Shown here: positions 1 to 6,968 of the stretch, piece after piece
Position numbering within the stretch: position 1 is the stretch's first letter
Layout of the letters: every line of letters begins with the position of its first letter
IMG/VR virus record: IMGVR_UViG_3300037882_003500
Span: 1 to 22,897 of that record
Source: a virus
Length of the DNA: 22,897 nucleotides
Strand: one strand, 5' to 3'
The notes under the pieces: generated by a model
The model's input: the letters and a program-made list of their open reading frames with translations, nothing else
Told to the model about the DNA's origin: nothing
Databases searched by the model: none
Made by a program: the position numbers and the translations under genes

Positions 1-141
1 ATTCATCAGGTCTGTTTAACTTCACCTATGTATGGTATTTATAAATGTCCTGATGTAAAAGGAACTGTTCCGGATAGATTATCTTTAATATCGTTTGATT
101 TACAAAAACCTAATGAGAAGTTTAAAAATGGAAGACCTTAG
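1..141 (+). CDS. C-terminal end of an unrecognised upstream gene (partial)
   Basis: Reading frame 1 is open from the first base to a TAG at 139-141, giving a 46-residue tail that ends in FKNGRP. The other two forward frames hit stops within the first 45 bases, so this is the likeliest coding frame at the left edge. The last 14 bases overlap the preferred start of the next gene at 128, a spacing typical of phage operons. The fragment contains two cysteines (residues 5 and 16) but shows no motif I recognise. Function is unknown. Because it precedes the terminase genes it may belong to the end of an early or middle region, but that is inference from position only. Confidence 0.45.
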   Translation: MHQVCLTSPMYGIYKCPDVKGTVPDRLSLISFDLQKPNEKFKNGRP

Positions 142-397
142 TTTTATAATTACTCAAAAACAAATCCAAATTATGGATATTATTTTTGAATCTCAAAAAA
201 ATGCCAAAAAAATTAGATTGATCGATATATACCGGAGACTTCCTGATTACAAAAAAGTAACCAATCAAGCTTTTAGAAGTCGTATCGGATTTTTAGAAAA
301 ACATGGAATGGTAATTTTAGATAAATCAGATAAAGAGCAGTATGTTTATCCGACACTTTTAGCCTACAAACTTTTAAAATCGGACTTTAAGTCCTAA
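128..397 (+). CDS. Small winged-helix-like protein upstream of terminase
   Basis: This is an 89-residue protein when started at the ATG at 128. That start is preferred over in-frame upstream starts at 95 and 113 because GAGAAG at 115-120 lies seven bases before it and can act as a ribosome binding site. The sequence begins with TQKQIQIMDII (a helix), then an LIDIYRRLP helix, a FRSRIGFLEKHGMV segment that reads as a recognition helix, and a short beta wing with DKSDKEQYVYPT. This order fits a winged helix-turn-helix fold of the MarR/LexA kind. The family assignment is by pattern only. Its place just before the small terminase gene suggests a regulator of late genes or a packaging accessory factor, but neither role is shown by the sequence. 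Confidence 0.55.
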   Translation: MEDLSFIITQKQIQIMDIIFESQKNAKKIRLIDIYRRLPDYKKVTNQAFRSRIGFLEKHGMVILDKSDKEQYVYPTLLAYKLLKSDFKS

Positions 398-400
398 AAG
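371..400 (+). other. Small hairpin at the end of the winged-helix gene
   Basis: GGACTT at 382-387 and AAGTCC at 389-394 form a perfect 6-bp stem, flanked by CTTTTA (371-376) and TAAAAG (395-400), which can extend it across a 5-base bulge. It overlaps the stop codon at 395-397 and abuts the larger palindrome. There is no T-run after it, so it is not a convincing terminator alone. Confidence 0.35.
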
Positions 401-483
401 TTCCCAAAACCGCGCTTCGTATATATTTATATATATTATTATATTATTTATATATATCTTTATATACGACGGTTTTGGGAACT
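399..483. repeat. Long imperfect palindrome filling the gap before terS
   Basis: The outer arms are a perfect 14-bp inverted repeat, AGTTCCCAAAACCG (399-412) against its complement at 470-483. After a 4-base bulge (413-416), bases 417-425 pair with 461-469 (9 bp). After a 3x3 internal loop, 429-436 pair with 450-457 (8 bp), leaving a 13-base loop. That is about 31 bp in total, with an almost pure A/T inner part. It occupies nearly the whole space between the upstream stop (397) and the terS start (504). It lacks a terminal T-tract, so a simple intrinsic terminator is not certain. A packaging recognition site, a cruciform or protein-binding site, or an mRNA-protecting hairpin are other options. 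Confidence 0.8.
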
Positions 484-503
484 CCAAATCCTAAGAGAAA
501 AAA

Positions 504-1139
504 ATGGACGAAGAAAAAGAAATTGAAGTAAAGGAATCACCGGAAAAAAACTCCGATGATGCTTTTATTGCTAGAGTTTTACCAGAACAATGGGCTGAGG
601 TAATTCCGGCTTATGAAGCTGGATATATTACAGCCAAAGCTATTTCTGAAAAATTCAGCATAAGTCCTTCTGCCGTTTCTCAGTATTTTAAACGAAATGG
701 TGTTAGAAAAAACGCCAGAGTAAAAGAAGTTTTGGAAGAGGCTGAACGAAAAGTTGCGGCTAAAACGGAATCTTTTGTAGAGAAAAAATTACAAAGATTG
801 GAAGAAACAAGAACGTCTTCTTATGAAGCCGTTAACTTGATGCGTAAGCTTGTTACGAATACCATTTTGAAAGCCGTTAAAGATAGCCTTCCTATTTCTT
901 CTAAGAAAAACGATATCGTAACCTTAAACATTGCTATTCTAGCCCTTAAGAACGCGCAAGAGGCCCAACTTAGAATATTAGATGCTGATAATATTACCGA
1001 CGAAGAAGAACTTCCGGGTATTCACATTGAAGATTTGTCCGAAAAAGAAATTCGGGCGCTTCAACAAAGAGAAGAAGAAGATGATTTTGATATTGTTGAT
1101 ATATCGATGGAAGAGGAATTAATTGAGGAAGAAATATGA
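504..1139 (+). CDS. terS: Terminase small subunit (DNA recognition for packaging)
   Basis: The 211-residue product has a helix-turn-helix near residues 40-70 (AKAISEKFSISPSAVSQYFKR), as in small terminases that bind the packaging site and hand DNA to the large subunit. A long charged, probably coiled-coil middle follows (residues 75-165, KVAAKTESFVEKKLQRLEE), suited to ring assembly. The C-terminus is very acidic (EEEDDFDIVDISMEEELIEEEI in part) and may contact the large subunit. AAGAGA lies a few bases before the ATG at 504. The stop overlaps the start of the large terminase gene by four bases (ATGA), which supports the call more strongly than sequence alone. Small subunits are poorly conserved, so the exact family is not claimed. 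Confidence 0.85.
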   Translation: MDEEKEIEVKESPEKNSDDAFIARVLPEQWAEVIPAYEAGYITAKAISEKFSISPSAVSQYFKRNGVRKNARVKEVLEEAERKVAAKTESFVEKKLQRLEETRTSSYEAVNLMRKLVTNTILKAVKDSLPISSKKNDIVTLNIAILALKNAQEAQLRILDADNITDEEELPGIHIEDLSEKEIRALQQREEEDDFDIVDISMEEELIEEEI

Positions 1140-2449
1140 TAATTCCTTTTTCAAAATACAAAAAGCCTTTAAAGAAAACACCTAAAGTAGTTAAAACTTT
1201 AAAGCTTCACGATGGTCAAAGTGAGGTTTTTTATAACGAGCATCGTTTTAAGGTAGTTGTCGCTGGTCGTCGTTGGGGTAAGTCTCAATTATCCAAAACG
1301 ACTATTATTAAAAAGGCTATGGAGCAAAGAAAACGTCTTATTTGGTATGTAGCACCTACTTATCGAATGGCTCGATCTATTATGTGGCCTGAACTACTTG
1401 AAGCTATTCCGCGTAAGCTTATAGCTAGAATTAACGACACTCGACTATCTATAACCTTGATTAATGGTTCGGTTATAGAATTAAAAGGCGCTGATAAACC
1501 AGACACACTTCGCGGTATCGCCTTGCATTATTTAGTTATGGACGAAGTTCAGGATATCAAAGCTGAAACTTGGAATAAGGTTCTTCGACCAACTCTTACC
1601 TCTACAAGAGGGGAAGCTTTGTTTATCGGAACGCCTAAAGCATATAACTGGCTATATGATCTTTATATGAAGGGTCAAAGAGGTAAAGTATACAAAAGTC
1701 CAAAAGGCGTTACGGTTAAAAATAACTGGAAATCTTGGCAGTTTCCTACAATTACCTCACCTTTTATTCCGAAATCGGAAATCGAAGACGCTCGTGCCGA
1801 TATGGATGAAAAGTCCTTTAAGCAGGAGTTTGAAGCATCGTTCGAAACAATGTCCGGGCGCGTTTATCATTGTTTTGATAGAAAGATACACGTCGGTAAT
1901 TATCCGTTTAATCCTAGACTTCCTATTTGGATTGGTCAGGACTTTAACAACGACCCTATGTCTTCTGTGATTATGCAGCCTCAACCGAATGGCGAAATAT
2001 GGGTTGTTGATGAATGTATTTTGCTTTCATCCAACACTCAGGAAACCGCAGATGAACTATCACGTCGGTATTTTAGATATTTTCGTAGAATAACCGTTTA
2101 TCCAGACCCTGCTGGTCAAAATAGAAGCCATACTCGTGGTGAATCGGATTTGGATATTCTTAGAGACGCTGGTTTTAATAAGATTAAATATAAACGTAAG
2201 CACCCTAAAGTAGCTGATCGCGTAAACGCCGTTAATAGAATGTTTAAATCGGCGGATGGCGGCATTCGTATGAGGGTTGACAAAAAATGTAAGGAGACTA
2301 TAACCGCTCTTGAACAGACCATTTATAAACCCGGTTCTAGAGAGGTTGATAAGTCTGCTGGTGTAGAACACGCTGCTGATGCTTTGGGTTACTGCATTGA
2401 TATTGAATTTCCTAGTAAGAATATTAAAATTCTTGGCGTATCTATCTAA
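1136..2449 (+). CDS. terL: Terminase large subunit (packaging ATPase and nuclease)
   Basis: The 437-residue protein has both halves of a phage packaging motor. The ATPase half has a Walker A motif GRRWGKS at residues 44-50, a YVAPTYRMAR segment at 71-80, Walker B LVMDE at 133-137, and a coupling motif FIGTP at 163-167. The nuclease half carries acidic residues in the expected order: D269 in GQDFN, D324 in YPDPAG and D415 in EHAADALGY, consistent with an RNase H-like metal-dependent nuclease. It should drive DNA into the prohead at the portal and cut the concatemer. Length is normal for the family. It is translationally coupled to terS by a four-base overlap. Headful versus cohesive-end packaging cannot be decided here. 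Confidence 0.97.
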   Translation: MIIPFSKYKKPLKKTPKVVKTLKLHDGQSEVFYNEHRFKVVVAGRRWGKSQLSKTTIIKKAMEQRKRLIWYVAPTYRMARSIMWPELLEAIPRKLIARINDTRLSITLINGSVIELKGADKPDTLRGIALHYLVMDEVQDIKAETWNKVLRPTLTSTRGEALFIGTPKAYNWLYDLYMKGQRGKVYKSPKGVTVKNNWKSWQFPTITSPFIPKSEIEDARADMDEKSFKQEFEASFETMSGRVYHCFDRKIHVGNYPFNPRLPIWIGQDFNNDPMSSVIMQPQPNGEIWVVDECILLSSNTQETADELSRRYFRYFRRITVYPDPAGQNRSHTRGESDLDILRDAGFNKIKYKRKHPKVADRVNAVNRMFKSADGGIRMRVDKKCKETITALEQTIYKPGSREVDKSAGVEHAADALGYCIDIEFPSKNIKILGVSI

Positions 2450-2450
2450 C

Positions 2451-2479
2451 TTGGCAAAAAGAAAATATTCCGTTATTAT
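2451..2479 (+). promoter_or_regulatory. Candidate sigma70 promoter before the portal gene
   Basis: TTGGCA at 2451-2456 and TATTAT at 2474-2479 are separated by 17 bases, close to the bacterial sigma70 consensus. It falls in the short gap between terL and portal. The -35 box and the following bases (TTGGCAAAA) match the candidate capsid promoter at 4963. The -10 box overlaps an AATATT-containing inverted repeat (about 2459-2490). AT-rich gaps yield such matches by chance, so confidence is moderate. Confidence 0.4.
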
Positions 2480-2501
2480 TAATATTCTTTGAGGAATTAA
2501 A

Positions 2502-4055
2502 ATGGCTAAAATTGATAAAAAGAAAATACAAGTTCTTATAAATCGTAGACACCCTAACTACGCTATTGCCAAAACTCATTGGGATTTTCTTGAATCAACA
2601 TATATTGGCGGTCGAGAATGGTTTACCGATAATATCTTTCAATATCTTAAAGAAGGAAATTCCGAGTATGGTCAGCGCGTTTCTCGCGCTTATAGATTTA
2701 ATCATACTAGAGAAACGGTTGATTTGGTTAATAAATACATATTTAAAGCCGAAGTTAATCGAAACGATATCGATGCTCCTCAAGAAATAAAAGATTTTTG
2801 GAAAAACTCTACTCTTGGCGGTCTTGATATCAATCAGTTTATGCAGGTTATTTCTAAAAACACTTCTATTTTAGGAACATATTGGGTATTTACTGATACG
2901 AATAAAGATGAAAGTATTCTTACCAAAGAAGATGAAAAGAAAGCAATGGTAAGACCATATGCTTATCTTGTTAAACCTCAAAACATTATGGACGCTTCCT
3001 TTGATGAAAACGGTAATGTAAATTGGGTATTGGTTAAGGAAACTTATAGAGACGACGAAGACCCTTTTGATTCTAGCGGTCTTGTTATGCCTCGTTATCG
3101 TTTGTGGACCTCTTCTGAGTGGTTTTTATTTGAAGAAGGTTTGGATACTAGAAAGCAAAGAACAGTATCGCTAGTTGAACAAGGCGTTAATGCTCTCGGA
3201 AAAGTTCCCGGTTTTCCAGCACATCATATTATTGGTGACGAAAAATTCGTCTCTCCCGGTCTTATTAACGATATCGCCTATCTTGATCGTGCCGCAGCTA
3301 ATTATATGTCAAACTTGGATGCTATTATTCAAGATCAAACTTTTTCGCAGCTTGTTATCCCTACTCAATCTTTACCATCTACAGCATCTGGTAAGGACGA
3401 AGATATTACCGAAAAAATGGTTGAAATGGGGACTAAGCGAATTTTTACCTACGATGCCGAAGGTGGTAAAGGACCGGAGTATATATCTCCAGACCCAAGC
3501 CAAGCTCAAATTATTATCGAGGTTGTAAACAAAATCATATCTGAAATTTATCATTCTATCGGTATGGCTGGTGAAAGAACCAAACAAGATAACGCTGTAG
3601 GAATTGATAACTCGTCCGGTGTCGCTAAGGCTTATGACTTTGAAAGAGTTAATTCTCTTTTGGTTGCAAAAGCAGCTTCTCTGGAAAACGTTGAAAATAA
3701 ATTGGTAAATCTAATTTTATCTTGGCATTCTAAAGAAGAGCCAAAAGAAGAATTAATTAGATATCCTAAATCCTTTGATGTTCGTTCTCTCTATGACGAA
3801 TTCTCAATTGCGGAAAGACTTGGATTAATTGACGCGCCGAAAGAACTTCGTCGCGAACAAATGAAACAGGTTATTGATAAACTTTTCCCAAGAATATCAG
3901 CTCAATTGAAAATAAAATTAGAAAACGAACTCAAAACATGGCTTGATCTCGAAGAAGTGAATCTGAGCGGTCAGCCAGCAGCAACCTTCAATGTATCGAA
4001 GAAAAATCCTCAAACGAACAATCGTCAAGGACAAGTAACCGCTACAACGAAGTAA
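2502..4055 (+). CDS. Portal protein
   Basis: The 517-residue product lies directly after terL and before a scaffold-like gene, the standard position of the portal, the dodecameric ring at the DNA entry vertex. The start is supported by GAGGA about nine bases upstream of ATG 2502. The N-terminus (HPNYAIAKTHWDFLESTYIGG near residues 19-38, then YRFNHTRETVDLVNKYIFKAE) and the later segment GERTKQDNAVGIDNSSGVAKAYDF (about 365-390) resemble portal proteins of the DUF4055-like group. That family assignment is from memory of the pattern. The C-terminus is polar and low-complexity (QTNNRQGQ). Length and context agree with a portal, and I see no alternative role. Confidence 0.9.
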   Translation: MAKIDKKKIQVLINRRHPNYAIAKTHWDFLESTYIGGREWFTDNIFQYLKEGNSEYGQRVSRAYRFNHTRETVDLVNKYIFKAEVNRNDIDAPQEIKDFWKNSTLGGLDINQFMQVISKNTSILGTYWVFTDTNKDESILTKEDEKKAMVRPYAYLVKPQNIMDASFDENGNVNWVLVKETYRDDEDPFDSSGLVMPRYRLWTSSEWFLFEEGLDTRKQRTVSLVEQGVNALGKVPGFPAHHIIGDEKFVSPGLINDIAYLDRAAANYMSNLDAIIQDQTFSQLVIPTQSLPSTASGKDEDITEKMVEMGTKRIFTYDAEGGKGPEYISPDPSQAQIIIEVVNKIISEIYHSIGMAGERTKQDNAVGIDNSSGVAKAYDFERVNSLLVAKAASLENVENKLVNLILSWHSKEEPKEELIRYPKSFDVRSLYDEFSIAERLGLIDAPKELRREQMKQVIDKLFPRISAQLKIKLENELKTWLDLEEVNLSGQPAATFNVSKKNPQTNNRQGQVTATTK

Positions 4056-4112
4056 TCGGTCGAGAGATAGACCAAAACCAAAAAAGCCGAGAGAATGGCT
4101 TAGGAGTATAAA

Positions 4113-4919
4113 ATGAGCGAAGAAGAAAAAATTGCCGCAGAAGCCGCTAAGGTTGCAGCAGAAAAACTAGCCGCAGAAGCGGTAGAAGCCGCTAAGGTTG
4201 CAGCAGAAAAAGCTGCCGCTGAAAAGGCTGCAAAAGAAAAAGAAGAGTTGGAAGGTAAAACAACACCTTCTGATAAAGAAGCCGCTTTACTTAAAGAGGT
4301 GATGGAAAAGAAGGCAAAGCTTAAGGAGATTGAAGATAAGCTTAAGCTTTTCGAAGATATCGACCCATCCGAAGCCAAAAAACTTCTTGCAGAGAAAAAA
4401 GAAGCTGAAAAAAGCGCACTTGAAGCTAAGGGTGAATTTGACCGCGTTAAAGCTATGATGGCGGAAGAACATACAAAAGAAGTTACTAAGGTTAAAACAG
4501 AAGTTGCGGAAAAAGATAAAACTATTTCAGAACTTCAAAGCCGAATTAACGATCTGACAATCGGCACTTCTTTCTCCGATTCGAAGTTTGTTAAAGAACT
4601 TGTAAGTCCTTCAAAGGCTAGAATTATCTATGGTAATCATTTTTCTGTCGAGGATGGCGTAGTTGTAGCCTATGATAAACCTATTGGTTCGGCTAATAGA
4701 ACAAAGTTGGTAGATTCATCTGGAAACAGTCTTAACTTTGAAGCCGCTATCACAAAGATTGTAGAATCTGACCCTGATGCGGATACAGTTATTCGTTCAA
4801 GACTTAAAGAGGGTGGAAAGTCTAAAACAACTGACGCAAGTAAAACTGATAAAAATCAGGAAGATTCTAAAGGCGTAAATAGAATTGGAGCTGCATTAGC
4901 GGCTTTAAACAAGAAATAA
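4113..4919 (+). CDS. Scaffold-like capsid assembly protein
   Basis: The 268-residue product is dominated in its first 140 residues by Ala, Glu and Lys in heptad-like order, predicting a long coiled coil. A more mixed segment follows (about 150-230), and a basic Lys/Asp-rich tail ends in IGAALAALNKK. Coiled-coil proteins between portal and capsid usually act as internal scaffolds that guide shell assembly and then leave. The basic C-terminus could be the capsid-binding end, as in other scaffolds, but this is inference. AGGAG sits just before ATG 4113. No protease motif (serine or ClpP-like) is visible, so it is not a fused prohead protease. The N-terminal repeat encodes two copies of a KVAAEK-type unit. 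Confidence 0.75.
   Translation: MSEEEKIAAEAAKVAAEKLAAEAVEAAKVAAEKAAAEKAAKEKEELEGKTTPSDKEAALLKEVMEKKAKLKEIEDKLKLFEDIDPSEAKKLLAEKKEAEKSALEAKGEFDRVKAMMAEEHTKEVTKVKTEVAEKDKTISELQSRINDLTIGTSFSDSKFVKELVSPSKARIIYGNHFSVEDGVVVAYDKPIGSANRTKLVDSSGNSLNFEAAITKIVESDPDADTVIRSRLKEGGKSKTTDASKTDKNQEDSKGVNRIGAALAALNKK
4139..4211 (+). repeat. 28-bp direct repeat inside the scaffold-like gene
   Basis: Bases 4139-4166 recur identically at 4184-4211, an offset of 45 bases or exactly 15 codons. The repeated unit encodes an EAAKVAAEK-type stretch in frame. Such an exact nucleotide match suggests a recent in-frame tandem duplication within the coiled coil rather than codon convergence. It could change coiled-coil length in steps of 15 residues. 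Confidence 0.85.
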
Positions 4920-4937
4920 TACTAAAAAAATAAAAAT

Positions 4938-4964
4938 AATAGTAAAAAAATAATTTTTACTATT
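4938..4964. repeat. A/T inverted repeat overlapping the capsid promoter
   Basis: AATAGTAAAAA at 4938-4948 is a perfect inverted match to TTTTTACTATT at 4954-4964, with a five-base loop. Its right arm overlaps the first bases of the -35 box at 4963. It could be a weak transcript end for the upstream operon or a binding site for a regulator of the capsid promoter. It has no T-run after it. Confidence 0.5.
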
Positions 4965-4992
4965 GGCAAAACTAATATTGTCGGGGTAGAAT
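4963..4992 (+). promoter_or_regulatory. Promoter driving the major capsid gene
   Basis: TTGGCA (4963-4968) and TAGAAT (4987-4992) are separated by 18 bases, with a start site expected near 5000 and a leader of about 45 bases to ATG 5046. The -10 box and spacer length are the same as in the tail-tube promoter at 9731, which makes chance less likely. It lies in the largest gap of the head region, directly before the gene needing the highest expression. Confidence 0.65.
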
Positions 4993-5045
4993 GTTACAAA
5001 TTTGAATTACAGCCTATCCCGGCGATTAATCTTAGGAGTTAAAAT

Positions 5046-5948
5046 ATGCCCTTGCTGGTAACAGAAGCTGAGAAACTTTCTCAGGAACAAATGGAACGTG
5101 GCGTTATCGAAGAGATTATCGCCGTTGATGAACTTTTCGCACTTATGCCTTTTATGGGCGTTAACGGTAAGGCTTATGTCTATAACCGTGAAAAAACAAT
5201 TTCCGAAGGTGCGTTTCTTGACCCTTATGAAGTTGTTCCAGAAGGCGCTGCAACTTTTGAAGAAGTTGTAACCAAGCTTAAGATTATGGCTGGTGACGTG
5301 GATATGGATAAATTCACTATCGCCACTATGTCTGACACTAACCCACAGCTTGCTATCCAACTTGCTGCTAAATCGAAAGCTCTCGGTCGTCAGTTTCGTA
5401 GAACACTGGTTAACGGTGACTCTGGCGTGAATCCTAAAGAATTCGATGGTATTAAAAAGTTGATGCCTGCTGGTCAAACTCTTTATGCTGGAGCTAACGG
5501 CGGTGCTGTTACTTTCTCCATGATCGACGAACTTAAGGATTTGGTTAAGAACGGTGCTGATGTTCTTATGATGCGTCCGGGAACTTGGCGTGCTATTAAG
5601 GCTTTGCTTCGCTCTGCTGGTGGTAACGACGCTACTACGATTATGATCGAAAACTTTGGTAAACCAGTTCCTGCTTTTGATGGTATGCCAGTCATCGTTA
5701 ACGAGTTTATGACTGGTGACGAAGTTCGCGGTTCTAACTCTAACACAGCTTCTATCTACGCCTTGCGCCTGAACGAAAGTGATGGTTTCCATGGTATTTA
5801 CGGTGGTGGTTCTGCTGGTATCGTTGTTGAAAATATCGGAACTATTCAGAATAAAGATGCTATTCGTTGGCGCGTTAAGTGGTATGCTGGAACTGCTCTC
5901 AAGGCTACGCATTCGGTTGCTCGTCTTGCTGGTGTTACCAACATCTAA
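5046..5948 (+). CDS. Major capsid protein
   Basis: The 300-residue product follows the scaffold-like gene and has its own promoter and terminator, as expected for the most abundant head protein. A strong AGGAG lies eight bases before ATG 5046. The N-terminus (LLVTEAEKLSQEQMERGVIEE) and the segments MPFMGVNGKAYVYNRE (about 36-51) and GRQFRRTLVNGD (about 116-127) resemble phage coat proteins of the HK97 fold, possibly the gp7-like group of Thermus siphophages. That subfamily is a tentative recall. There is no long N-terminal delta domain and no nearby protease, so maturation cleavage is not evident. Codon use is more selective than in neighbours, typical of a highly expressed gene. Confidence 0.88.
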   Translation: MPLLVTEAEKLSQEQMERGVIEEIIAVDELFALMPFMGVNGKAYVYNREKTISEGAFLDPYEVVPEGAATFEEVVTKLKIMAGDVDMDKFTIATMSDTNPQLAIQLAAKSKALGRQFRRTLVNGDSGVNPKEFDGIKKLMPAGQTLYAGANGGAVTFSMIDELKDLVKNGADVLMMRPGTWRAIKALLRSAGGNDATTIMIENFGKPVPAFDGMPVIVNEFMTGDEVRGSNSNTASIYALRLNESDGFHGIYGGGSAGIVVENIGTIQNKDAIRWRVKWYAGTALKATHSVARLAGVTNI

Positions 5949-5976
5949 CTTGAATATTTGTTTGAGTTTATATATT

Positions 5977-6008
5977 ATGGGCGGGCTAATCCCCGCCCAT
6001 TTTCTTTG
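5977..6008 (+). terminator. Rho-independent terminator after the capsid gene
   Basis: ATGGGCGGG (5977-5985) pairs perfectly with CCCGCCCAT (5992-6000) across a six-base loop, and TTTTCTTT follows. A 9-bp GC-rich stem with a U-rich tail is a textbook intrinsic terminator, 28 bases after the capsid stop. Late genes downstream would rely on read-through or antitermination. Confidence 0.92.
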
Positions 6009-6016
6009 AGGTCAAT

Positions 6017-6289
6017 ATGAAGAGAATTGAAATATACGGTAGTAAAATAAAGGGTAAAGAATGCCCTTATTGTCAGAAAGCTATTTCTTTCTGTGAAGAA
6101 AATAAAATTCCATTTGATTATATCGATATTACGGATAATAAAGACCTTCAAAAAGCCTTTATTAAACGTTCGAATAACGCAAAGAGTGTGCCGCAAATCT
6201 TTGTTGAAGACTATATAATTGGCGGTTATGAGCAACTTGTTAAAGCGAATGAACTAGGTATCATTCAACAAATCATTGGTGGTGAATAA
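6017..6289 (+). CDS. Glutaredoxin
   Basis: The 90-residue protein has the glutaredoxin hallmarks: a CPYC redox site at residues 16-19, a KSVPQIFVED strand with the cis-proline P59 that binds glutathione, and a GGYEQL motif at 69-74. Length is normal for a monothiol or dithiol glutaredoxin; both cysteines are present, so the dithiol mechanism is possible. It reduces disulfides in the cytoplasm, and phage homologues often serve ribonucleotide reductase. Its location is odd, alone among head genes directly after the capsid terminator, so it may instead aid folding of a virion protein or be a carried accessory gene. GAGG lies upstream of the ATG. The stop overlaps the next start (TAATG). Confidence 0.93.
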   Translation: MKRIEIYGSKIKGKECPYCQKAISFCEENKIPFDYIDITDNKDLQKAFIKRSNNAKSVPQIFVEDYIIGGYEQLVKANELGIIQQIIGGE

Positions 6290-6966
6290 TGAAAGTTAAA
6301 ATTAAACAGTCTGGTTGGGAAAACTACACCGGAGAAGTTGGTGAAATTGTTTTCGAAAACGGTGTTTCTGTAGAAAGTGTAACACAAAGACAAATTGATC
6401 GTGTCGCGGCTTCTATTTCTGTAATGTTAGTTAATGAAGAAACTGGTGATTTGGAAAACACCGGTGAAGCGTATCGAATGATTGGTGGGGTTACAATTCC
6501 TGCTGTTTCTTTTACCCCTCTTGAGGTTCAAACGGAACAGGAAAAAATTGAAGAGGAAATGCGTTTCGCTCGTGAATCTGGCAAACCTCGCGTTTCTAAG
6601 TTTTACACAAATGACGAGCTTATGGATATCGCAGATGCTGGTGGTATTAAAGGGCTTAGAGTTGTTGCGGAGCCTTGGTCTATTAAGGGTAAATCAATCG
6701 ATACTATGATTGAGGATATTCTTAACGCTCAGTCTGAATTCTTAAAAGGTAATAAATTTCAACCTGAACAGACTGCTACTCAACAAGTTGATGTGGTTGA
6801 AAATGATGAAAGTTCTAGAGAAGTTATTACGGATACTACCTTGGTCAAAAGTGAAGCGAAATCAGAAACTCCATCACAAGATTTGGGTGGACAATCTAAT
6901 CTTGACGAGGAAGTTGAGGATGAAATATCTGATGAAGAAATATCGACCGTAGAAGGTGATAAGTAA
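6289..6966 (+). CDS. Unknown protein of the head region with acidic tail
   Basis: I do not recognise this 225-residue protein. Residues 1-60 read as a small beta-rich unit (MKVKIKQSGWENYTGEVGEI), residues 80-150 are charged and helical with a DELMDIADAGGIKGLRVVAEP segment, and residues 155-225 are a disordered, strongly acidic tail (DEEVEDEISDEEIS). It begins on the last base of the glutaredoxin stop, so the two are translated together. Its site between capsid and connector suggests a head decoration, internal or assembly protein. The KFYTNDELMDIADAGGIKGLR stretch recalls short domains used to place proteins on virions, but this is speculation. Confidence 0.7.
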   Translation: MKVKIKQSGWENYTGEVGEIVFENGVSVESVTQRQIDRVAASISVMLVNEETGDLENTGEAYRMIGGVTIPAVSFTPLEVQTEQEKIEEEMRFARESGKPRVSKFYTNDELMDIADAGGIKGLRVVAEPWSIKGKSIDTMIEDILNAQSEFLKGNKFQPEQTATQQVDVVENDESSREVITDTTLVKSEAKSETPSQDLGGQSNLDEEVEDEISDEEISTVEGDK

Positions 6967-6968
6967 TT

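Noticed and set aside
4981-5025. CGGGGTAG / CTATCCCG stem in the capsid leader region
   Set aside because: The left arm overlaps the -10 box, so it would not be present in RNA from the proposed promoter; long 24-base loop.
5007-5912. A 301-codon open frame on the - strand across the capsid gene
   Set aside because: It mirrors the capsid gene exactly, its composition (Ser/Thr/Phe/His-rich) is that of an antisense shadow, and it has no start context. Strong codon bias in the capsid gene removes reverse stops.
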